Assembly (NCBI GenBank): GCA_013373005.1
Contig: JABXIP010000362.1
Span: 1-8,015 of the forward strand
From: Cytophagia bacterium
GTDB taxonomy: Bacteria > Bacteroidota > Bacteroidia > Cytophagales > Cyclobacteriaceae
Length of the DNA stretch: 8,015 bases
Reading direction: 5' to 3'
Shown here: positions 1 through 4,454 of the stretch, one piece after another
Layout of the letters: every line of letters begins with the position of its first letter
Numbering within the stretch: the stretch's first letter is position 1
Program-made: the position numbers and the translations under genes
The notes under the pieces: generated by a model
The model's input: only the letters and a program-made list of their open reading frames with translations
Databases searched by the model: none
Told to the model about the DNA's origin: nothing

Positions 1-350
1 AACCAAAACGGGGTATCCCCGGATTGTTGATTGTACATGATTCCTTTAATGCTATCTCCTTTGATTTGCGCTTTACATACCCCTGGCCCTGACCTAAAGC
101 CAATGGTAAAAAAGACTGAATCCGACTTTTGAGAGACCTCTGTAAGGGTAAGAGGTACAGGGATTAAATCCGGCAATACTAAAAGCCCGGATTTCGCATC
201 GAAATCGAATTGTGCTAAGGCCTTTTGAGCCCCTCTTGAAAGGTCGAAAATACCTTCCCACTTGTCTCCTTCCTGAAAAGCCTTGGCTTCACAGCTAAAA
301 AGAAGGATAAATACGATGTAACCGCAATATTTAAATAGTTGTTGGTGCAT
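1..350 (-). CDS. Secreted or lipoprotein-like protein, N-terminal part (cut by window edge)
   Basis: An open frame runs from an ATG at 350 to the left edge (116 full codons). The protein begins with a short basic/polar stretch, then a hydrophobic segment (about residues 11-19) ending in LLFSC. That fits a lipobox with the lipid-carrying Cys at residue 20; cleavage after AKA (residue 24) is an alternative. So the protein should leave the cytoplasm. The mature part has a small beta-rich pattern (WEGIF, LLVLPDLIPVPLTLTEV, SVFFTIGF, then IKGDSIKGIMYNQQSGDTPFW). This resembles the lipocalin-like domain that precedes alpha/beta-hydrolase or beta-lactamase domains in many Bacteroidota secreted enzymes. 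That resemblance is from memory, and the catalytic part would lie outside the window. The start is 9 bp downstream of the previous gene's stop, so the two are probably cotranscribed. No clear ribosome binding site is visible. Confidence 0.7.
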   Translation of the reverse strand, partial: MHQQLFKYCGYIVFILLFSCEAKAFQEGDKWEGIFDLSRGAQKALAQFDFDAKSGLLVLPDLIPVPLTLTEVSQKSDSVFFTIGFRSGPGVCKAQIKGDSIKGIMYNQQSGDTPFW

Positions 351-359
351 GACTGATAA

Positions 360-728
360 TTACTCTACTAGTTCAAAATGATCGTTTAATTCTTCGTAAG
401 ATTTTAATTCACCTGTTTCGAGCCACTCGATGAATAAGTGGAGGTACATTCCAAGGTTTACAGAATGAGCCTCCCGATAAGCTGTTTCACTCTCCCAACT
501 GCTGATAATGAGCAGATAATGGTGTTTTTGGCTCATGGTTATTTTCACATCCACTATTCCGGGGCACTGCCAGTAATGAGTCAGAAGAGAGCGGCAATAC
601 TGGGTTACCAGCTTAATGGTCTTCGGCCTGGCCTCAATTTTCCTAAGGCTCAGGTAGCCTTCCGTTTTTGTTTGGGGAAGCATTTGATGTGTTGAATCGA
701 CCCACACCGCTGCTGCCATTGTTGTCAT
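360..728 (-). CDS. ABM-like dimeric alpha/beta-barrel protein
   Basis: This is a protein of about 122 residues. From EGYLSLRKIEA onward it shows the pattern of the antibiotic-biosynthesis-monooxygenase (ABM) fold: a first strand, a helix, a CPGIVDVKI strand, a YLLIISSWES strand (the usual aromatic-plus-acid end of that strand) and a helix around AYREAHSVNLGMYLHLFIEWL. Such proteins are small cytoplasmic dimers. Some oxidise quinone-like compounds or degrade heme, but many have no known substrate, so no reaction is claimed. The frame is open to a TTG at 752, but that TTG lies inside a TAAGTTTG promoter-like box, so the ATG at 728 is the more likely start; an ATG at 719 is also possible. The gene follows the membrane AraC-type regulator gene on the same strand and precedes the secreted protein gene by 9 bp, so it may be part of that regulator's target set (inference). 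Confidence 0.72.
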   Translation of the reverse strand: MTTMAAAVWVDSTHQMLPQTKTEGYLSLRKIEARPKTIKLVTQYCRSLLTHYWQCPGIVDVKITMSQKHHYLLIISSWESETAYREAHSVNLGMYLHLFIEWLETGELKSYEELNDHFELVE

Positions 729-749
729 AGATTTTTGGTTTTGTTCCGG

Positions 750-757
750 CAAACTTA
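750..757 (-). promoter_or_regulatory. Candidate -7 promoter box (TAAGTTTG)
   Basis: On the minus strand this reads TAAGTTTG, a perfect match to the Bacteroidota -7 consensus TAnnTTTG, 21 bp before the ATG at 728. No convincing TTTG/TTG -33 element sits 17-21 bp upstream. If used, transcription would start downstream of the TTG at 752 and rule that codon out as a start. Confidence 0.4.
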
Positions 758-798
758 GAGTTCAGATTGATTGGAACTCAGATTTCAACTATTGAAGA

Positions 799-823
799 GG
801 TTTGACTTTTGAAAAGTCGAACC
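799..823. repeat. 25-nt near-perfect palindrome between regulator and ABM gene
   Basis: The arms GGTTTGACTTTT (799-810) and AAAAGTCGAACC (812-823) are complementary at 11 of 12 positions around a single central base. The element begins 6 nt after the stop codon of the membrane AraC-type regulator gene and lies about 45 bp upstream of the candidate -7 box of the ABM gene. It could be a protein-binding operator or a 3' hairpin. A classic intrinsic terminator is unlikely, because no U-tract follows on the minus-strand transcript and a 1-nt loop must open to fold. Confidence 0.5.
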
Positions 824-829
824 AAATAC

Positions 830-1954
830 TCAATTAGCGGCCTGTTTTAGGTATTCTGAAGGAGTTAGCCCACTGTGCTTTTTGAAGGCTGTGTTGAATG
901 AAGATTTACTATTGAACCCAACTTCGTTGGCAATACCCATGATGGAATATTTGGCATATTTAGGGTCGGCAGCTATTCTGATGAATTCCTCCACCCGATA
1001 TTGATTGAGCAGTTCGAAGAAGGTTTTATTTAAATCCTTATTGATCAAGGTAGAAAGCACATGTGTGGGCACTTTCAAACGTTCAGCAACATCTGAAGCC
1101 TTTAAGTTGGGGTTAATAAATATCTTCTCCGTCTCAAAAAGCGAGAGGAGTTGCTTGATGAGGCCCTGCCTTTTACCTTCATCAATATTTACCGAACTGT
1201 ATTTGGTCTGGAAATCCGGCAGAAGACTGTCCTTATTCAGGATGGCCTGATAGGCAGCCATATACACAAAAGCCGATGTGGTAAGTGTGAGGGCAAAATT
1301 GCCATAAATATTATAGTAGCCTGTTGAAAGGGCTTTGACTATAAAGAAAGACTGAGAAGCCGCCAGAAAGATGAGCAACCAGGTAAGTAGCTTAAGCCAG
1401 CCAATCCGTTGCGAGACAGAAATAATCAGATCGTTTTTGGGATTAACCACAGATAGCTTCATCTGCTTTCTAGCCAGAAAAAAATAAACCAGTAAATGCA
1501 CTATGTACAAACTGTATCGGGTTAAAAATAGAGGCCCTGCGGGTCGGCCATTGGCCACAAATTCATCCAGCAGAACCACAATATCCTCCCTCTCCATACC
1601 ACGATTCTGCTCAGAGATCAATACCCAGGCCAACAGGTAGGGCACCAGGTGTAAGAGATGTGACCATCTGAACTTGAAGTCTGCCTTAACAATTGAGAGC
1701 GTGTATAAATAGAAAAGAGGGCCGAGAAAAAGGGTCATTCCTCGTGTAAACCCTGCAATGCTCTGAATACTTCGGTAGAGATGGCCGGCATACCACAGGT
1801 TATTGATGGTAATGGCCAAAACAGTGGCTAACAGTAACATTAAGGCAGTCAGGGCCTTTTTGTTGGTTGGTGGCTTTATCAGGAATAAAACCATCAGAAA
1901 CAGGCATTGACTTGCCGAACCGATTAAGAGTAAAGACCAAAGATTGAAAACCAC
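830..1954 (-). CDS. Membrane-embedded AraC-type transcriptional regulator
   Basis: The 374-residue protein has two parts. Residues 1 to about 240 contain seven hydrophobic stretches (about 4-26, 34-56, 70-89, 98-114, 143-161, 186-208, 215-238), consistent with seven membrane helices. Residues 265-372 form an AraC-type domain with two helix-turn-helix units: the first around NLKASDVAERLKVPTHVLSTLI, the second around YSIMGIANEVGFNSKSSFNTAFKKHSG, ending in LTPSEYLKQ. This architecture is common in Bacteroidota and suggests a regulator that senses something in or across the inner membrane and binds DNA near the membrane; the ligand is unknown. The start is GTG at 1954: an in-frame TAA lies only 9 bp upstream with no ATG between, and the next ATG (residue 21) would cut into the first helix. 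Two palindromes lie directly upstream. Downstream on the same strand are the ABM-like and secreted protein genes, plausible targets. Confidence 0.88.
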   Translation of the reverse strand: MVFNLWSLLLIGSASQCLFLMVLFLIKPPTNKKALTALMLLLATVLAITINNLWYAGHLYRSIQSIAGFTRGMTLFLGPLFYLYTLSIVKADFKFRWSHLLHLVPYLLAWVLISEQNRGMEREDIVVLLDEFVANGRPAGPLFLTRYSLYIVHLLVYFFLARKQMKLSVVNPKNDLIISVSQRIGWLKLLTWLLIFLAASQSFFIVKALSTGYYNIYGNFALTLTTSAFVYMAAYQAILNKDSLLPDFQTKYSSVNIDEGKRQGLIKQLLSLFETEKIFINPNLKASDVAERLKVPTHVLSTLINKDLNKTFFELLNQYRVEEFIRIAADPKYAKYSIMGIANEVGFNSKSSFNTAFKKHSGLTPSEYLKQAAN

Positions 1955-1957
1955 AAA

Positions 1958-1990
1958 CCAAAGTTAATCTTTGGAAGCATTTGAAATGCT
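1958..1990 (-). promoter_or_regulatory. Two adjacent palindromes and a -7-like box before the regulator start
   Basis: CCAAAG-ttaat-CTTTGG (1958-1974) and AGCATTT-g-AAATGCT (1976-1990) are both perfect inverted repeats, side by side, 3 bp upstream of the GTG start of the membrane AraC-type regulator. The first contains, on the minus strand, TAACTTTG (1966-1959), which matches the -7 consensus TAnnTTTG. If that box is used the mRNA would be almost leaderless, and the second palindrome would lie in the -33/-7 spacer, a good place for an operator and autoregulation. No -33 element is seen, so the promoter part is weak; the palindromes are certain as sequence. Confidence 0.4.
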
Positions 1991-2165
1991 AAGGAGCAGG
2001 TGATAGTTTCAGGATTGGTCCTTTTGAGATCGAGCTTTTGCTTGGTTGTGATCATAGTGGTTGGATTTTTGAGCAGGTAAACAGCCATGGGTGAGAACCC
2101 TATATCAGTAGGTTTTAGGAGATTGAATTTTGAGAAGATAAAAATATATAAGGATTCGACAATTC

Positions 2166-2235
2166 TCTCTTTGCGCTCTCAGCAAACTTAGCGGTTTCAC
2201 TTTTAACCGCTGAGAACGCAAAGAGCGCAGAGAAG
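2166..2235. repeat. Long imperfect intergenic hairpin built of about 9-nt units
   Basis: The central stem GCGGTT/AACCGC (2191-2196/2205-2210) closes an 8-nt loop. After an internal mismatch zone, a second stem of 12 nearly continuous pairs (2168-2179 with 2222-2233) follows. On the minus strand the first arm reads as three degenerate 9-nt units: TCTCTGCGC, TCTTTGCGT, TCTCAGCGG. It begins 4 bp after the stop codon of the WYL regulator gene, so it would sit at the 3' end of that mRNA and could stabilise it or end transcription, although no U-tract follows. Similar Ns-TTTGCG-N hairpins are common intergenic repeats in Bacteroidota genomes (from memory). The rest of the 285-bp gap (1955-2239) holds only the palindromes at its left end and nothing else I can identify. 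Confidence 0.65.
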
Positions 2236-2239
2236 TTAA

Positions 2240-3184
2240 TTACTCATAATTCCTTCTCAATTCTTCTACTCTCTTCTGCATAATAGTGAGCAGCCTGTCT
2301 GGTGAAACGATTGTTACTGAGTCTCCAAGCATGGCCAGCCAGCGAGAGAAGTATCCCAGGTGTGGCACCAGGAATTTCATTTCTACAGCATCACCTTTTT
2401 TCTGCTCACTTACAAAACCCTGATAGTACTTCTGGTTCACGATGTATCGGGCAGCTTCTCCTTTTATTTGCACAATTACTTCTTCCAACTCACCTCCGTA
2501 GGTCAGTCGCTTGATGAATTCTTCATAAGGTTCTCTGGGTTCAAAATGACAGTCCGTGATTTCCAGCTTCACCAGCCTGTCCACTCTGAAGTCGCGAGGT
2601 CCTTGTCGTAAAAGACAATAGGCCAGTAAATGCCAACTGCTACCATAATAAACCAATCCCATAGGTTCTACCTGGCGCTCAGTCATATCTCCACTGTGGT
2701 TGGAGTAGTATTTGAACTGCAGCACTTTCTGCTCAACCATTGCCTTCTGAATGGTAGCCATAAAGTTATTCGGAAACTGGTCATCGACTTGAATTGGCGG
2801 TTGATTCACTCTTATTTGCTCCTCTAGTTTTTCCAGTCCATCCTTTTGAGCCGATTTGAGCACTGATTTAATTTTCAGCATAGCTCCTGAAAAATGCTCC
2901 TTGATAGACTTGTCGGTTTGACCTTCTATGAGTTTAGCGCCCAACACCAGCGCATTGGCTTCCTCCTCGCTAAACATAACCGGAGGCAGATGGTAGCCAT
3001 CCATAATGAAGTAACCCTTTCCAGCCTCTGCACCAATAGGCACTCCTGCTTCTTCCAAAGCTCTTACATCTCTATAGACTGTTCTAAGGCTAATATCAAA
3101 ATGGTTGGCAATTTCTTGAGCAGTGATCAGCTTCTTGGTCTGAAGCTGAATGAGCATGGCAGTGAGGCGGTCTATTCGGTTCAT
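2240..3184 (-). CDS. WYL-domain (YafY-like) transcriptional regulator
   Basis: The 314-residue protein has the three-part layout of the YafY/WYL family. Residues 4-56 form a DeoR/HTH_11-type winged helix (AQEIANHFDISLRTVYRDVRALEEAGVPI, then AGKGYFI as the wing). Residues about 139-213 form a WYL domain, an Sm-like fold that binds small ligands or nucleic acid. It carries SSWHLLAYC, where the family's W-Y-L motif is W-H-L (184-186), and FRVDRL (199-204), the usual arginine-containing motif. Residues about 235-310 form the C-terminal WCX extension. Length is normal for the family. WYL regulators usually act as repressors or activators, often of neighbouring or stress-response genes, but no target can be named here. 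The gene is divergent from the methyltransferase-like gene at 3468, separated by a repeat-rich gap, and is followed by a hairpin repeat. The start ATG at 3184 agrees with the usual MNRIDRL beginning. Confidence 0.92.
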   Translation of the reverse strand: MNRIDRLTAMLIQLQTKKLITAQEIANHFDISLRTVYRDVRALEEAGVPIGAEAGKGYFIMDGYHLPPVMFSEEEANALVLGAKLIEGQTDKSIKEHFSGAMLKIKSVLKSAQKDGLEKLEEQIRVNQPPIQVDDQFPNNFMATIQKAMVEQKVLQFKYYSNHSGDMTERQVEPMGLVYYGSSWHLLAYCLLRQGPRDFRVDRLVKLEITDCHFEPREPYEEFIKRLTYGGELEEVIVQIKGEAARYIVNQKYYQGFVSEQKKGDAVEMKFLVPHLGYFSRWLAMLGDSVTIVSPDRLLTIMQKRVEELRRNYE

Positions 3185-3214
3185 TGAATGGGGAAGTTAA
3201 AAACTTAGAACGTC

Positions 3215-3265
3215 ATGCCGGAAAAATAGTCCATAAATTCCAGAATGGACTATTTTATCCGGCAT
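3215..3265. repeat. 20-bp-stem inverted repeat (ATGCCGGA type)
   Basis: The left arm 3215-3234 (ATGCCGGAAAAATAGTCCAT) is matched by the right arm 3245-3265 with a single 1-nt bulge, around a 10-nt loop. It lies 30 bp upstream of the WYL regulator start, in its 5' leader or promoter region. An insertion-derived or REP-like element is more likely than a terminator, as there is no T-run next to it and no gene ending here. Confidence 0.75.
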
Positions 3266-3285
3266 CTCATTTATAGGCATTTCCC

Positions 3286-3313
3286 ATCTGGTATCTGGTC
3301 ATTGGTATTAGGT
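3286..3313. repeat. Four-copy degenerate 7-nt tandem repeat
   Basis: ATCTGGT, ATCTGGT, CATTGGT and ATTAGGT follow each other without gaps. The first two are identical; the last two differ from them at two or three positions. No function is evident. Such ATCTGGT-like runs appear in intergenic DNA of several Bacteroidota (from memory). Confidence 0.5.
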
Positions 3314-3325
3314 TGACTCACCCCT

Positions 3326-3365
3326 GACAGCTGCGCTGTCTTTCCCCTCTCTTTGAAGAGAGGGG
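3326..3365. repeat. Pair of perfect short palindromes, REP-like
   Basis: GACAGC-tgc-GCTGTC (3326-3340) is followed 3 bp later by CCCCTCTCTT-tg-AAGAGAGGGG (3344-3365). Both are perfect inverted repeats. The second is the strongest stem in the window by GC content. Such a paired arrangement is typical of mobile intergenic palindromic repeats. There is no gene ending next to it, so a terminator role is not supported. Confidence 0.65.
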
Positions 3366-3388
3366 AGAAGATGCTTGAGTTGGAGATC

Positions 3389-3432
3389 CCGGATATTTTT
3401 CTTCACTTAAAATGTAAGAAGAAAAATTCCGG
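3389..3432. repeat. 15-bp-stem inverted repeat (CCGGA-TTTTTCTTC type)
   Basis: The left arm 3389-3404 (CCGGATATTTTTCTTC) pairs with 3418-3432 (GAAGAAAAATTCCGG) with one bulged base, around a 13-nt loop. It ends 35 bp upstream of the methyltransferase-like gene. The outer right end (TTCCGGAATGAC, 3427-3438) is an inverted copy, 11 of 12, of GTCATGCCGGAA at 3212-3223, so this element and the one at 3215-3265 appear related or form the two ends of one composite element. Confidence 0.65.
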
Positions 3433-3467
3433 AATGACAGTAGCCAAATAATCCTTATCATTGCGGC

Positions 3468-4052
3468 ATGTGGTTAGATCACCTGATCTTGTTTGTTGGC
3501 TGGTTGTTATTCTATGGAATACATAGTGCTCTGGCGACTGAAAGGGTTAAGTCTGCAATTGGAATCAGCGCGAGAACTTACCGCTTGCTTTACAATTTGA
3601 TCAGTACGGTTCTATTTTTTGGAATGCTTTTGTTGGGGGCTATAATTTACAGTGTGCTGCTTTTTCCACCCTCACCATTTTCTAATTACACAGGACTCAT
3701 GCTGGCAGCCATTGGGCTATTTGTGATTAAAAGAGCTTTCAGAAATTATAGTACCAGAGCCTTTCTGGGTTTTAAAAGAGACTTGAGTGAGGGTTTAAAA
3801 ACAACAGGAGTTCAGGCGAAAATACGCCACCCGCTTTACACAGGTACTCTTCTTGTTGTTGTGGGCTACGTATTCTTTAACCCACAGCTTACAAGCCTGA
3901 CCATTTTGGCAGCCTTGTTGGTTTACCTGCCATTTGGTATTAGATGGGAAGAAAAAAAGTTAATTAAAATGTATGGAGAAGAATATGTGGAATATAGAAA
4001 TAGTGTTCCTGCATTGTTTCCATCGTTGAACCTTAAAAAGAATTCGGTTTGA
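3468..4052 (+). CDS. Membrane methyltransferase-like protein (ICMT/NnrU-type)
   Basis: The 194-residue protein is mostly hydrophobic, with likely membrane segments at about 4-22, 40-64, 74-90 and a hairpin of two helices at 126-156. The C-terminal region carries the signature of the isoprenylcysteine carboxyl methyltransferase/PEMT superfamily: RHPLYTG (120-126), followed about 35 residues later by an acidic pair EE (161-162) and MYGEEYVEYRNSVPALFP. In characterised members these form the S-adenosylmethionine pocket at the membrane surface. The N-terminal FYGIHSALA and ARTYRLLYNLIS are typical of the bacterial NnrU-like branch. The substrate is unknown; prenylated-protein methylation is not expected in bacteria, and a lipid or quinone-like substrate is only a guess. 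The stop overlaps the start of the next gene by 1 nt (TGATG), so the two are translationally coupled. No convincing promoter is visible; the upstream gap is full of repeats. Confidence 0.85.
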   Translation: MWLDHLILFVGWLLFYGIHSALATERVKSAIGISARTYRLLYNLISTVLFFGMLLLGAIIYSVLLFPPSPFSNYTGLMLAAIGLFVIKRAFRNYSTRAFLGFKRDLSEGLKTTGVQAKIRHPLYTGTLLVVVGYVFFNPQLTSLTILAALLVYLPFGIRWEEKKLIKMYGEEYVEYRNSVPALFPSLNLKKNSV

Positions 4053-4237
4053 TGGTTAAAATTGCCACTTGGGCAGCCATGTTGGGATTAATCGTAGTAT
4101 TGCTAGGAATACTTAGCAGGTTCGGAAACTTCATTACCATAAACCAGAGAACAGGCTGTTTTATTATTGGCTTTTCATTGATGCTACTTGGCACCATTTG
4201 GAAAGTAGTTTTGGAAATGAATGAAAGAGAACACTGA
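4052..4237 (+). CDS. Small two-helix membrane protein
   Basis: The 61-residue protein has two hydrophobic segments (about residues 4-22 and 35-54) separated by a short polar loop (SRFGNFITINQRTG) and a charged tail (EMNEREH), consistent with a helical hairpin in the inner membrane. The ATG at 4052 shares its A with the stop of the methyltransferase-like gene (TGATG), the usual sign of translational coupling, so it probably belongs to the same operon and may work with that membrane enzyme (inference). A TTG one codon earlier is a less likely start. I do not recognise the family. The stop codon ends directly against the stop of the small charged protein gene on the other strand. Confidence 0.7.
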   Translation: MVKIATWAAMLGLIVVLLGILSRFGNFITINQRTGCFIIGFSLMLLGTIWKVVLEMNEREH

Positions 4238-4444
4238 CTACTCTTCTTCGTCAGCGCCACCTTTTATTTCATCAAGATCGTCCCTATCTCTCAATTTTTT
4301 ATCATCGACTTTTTTGTTCAAAAACTCATTGATTTTATCGATAGGAAGGGTCTTGCTTATTTCACCAAATGAATCGATGTTCAATTCAAGGCCATCTAAT
4401 TCCTTGGCTACTCTTGGTTTCTCCTGTTCTTTCTTCTTTGCCAT
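4238..4444 (-). CDS. Small charged cytoplasmic protein following gltX
   Basis: The 68-residue protein has no hydrophobic segment. It starts with a basic MAKKKEQEKPR, has a more ordered middle (ELDGLELNIDSFGEI, then LPIDKINEFLNKKVDDKKL) and ends in an acidic tail (GGADEEE). The start is 10 bp after the gltX stop on the same strand, so it is almost certainly cotranscribed with glutamyl-tRNA synthetase. Similar small proteins beside gltX occur in other Cytophagales-type genomes as far as I recall, but no function is known to me. The middle part is probably an alpha-helical pair. Its size, composition and placement make it a real gene rather than chance: the frame is closed by a TAG directly against the neighbouring gene's stop, and the overlapping plus-strand frame reads as a low-complexity Ser/Phe-rich shadow. 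Confidence 0.75.
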   Translation of the reverse strand: MAKKKEQEKPRVAKELDGLELNIDSFGEISKTLPIDKINEFLNKKVDDKKLRDRDDLDEIKGGADEEE

Positions 4445-4454
4445 AATGAATAGT

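Noticed and set aside
438..695. Plus-strand 85-residue frame inside the ABM-like gene
   Set aside because: Its composition is that of an antisense shadow, and the minus-strand frame has the ABM pattern.
729..752. TTG start at 752 for the ABM-like gene (8 extra residues)
   Set aside because: The TTG is part of a TAAGTTTG promoter-like box, and the first ABM strand begins well after the ATG at 728. The extension adds nothing recognisable.
799..823. Intrinsic terminator for the membrane AraC-type regulator gene
   Set aside because: The palindrome is strong, but the minus-strand transcript has no U-run after it and the loop is a single base, so it is listed only as an inverted repeat.
1924..2055. 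43-codon minus-strand frame upstream of and overlapping the regulator start (MITTKQKLDLKR...)
   Set aside because: It could be a leader peptide, but it has no recognisable features, it crosses both palindromes and it overlaps the regulator gene out of frame. Chance is more likely.
2087..2191. 34-codon plus-strand frame MGENPISVGFRR...
   Set aside because: It is short, runs into the hairpin repeat and has no promoter or ribosome binding site that I can see.
3215..3432. CRISPR array
   Set aside because: The repeats are palindromes of different sequence and size, not equal direct repeats with unique spacers, and no cas gene is present.
3456..3463. TATCATTG as a -7 box for the methyltransferase-like gene
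   Set aside because: It has one mismatch to TAnnTTTG, lies only 4 bp before the ATG and has no -33 partner.
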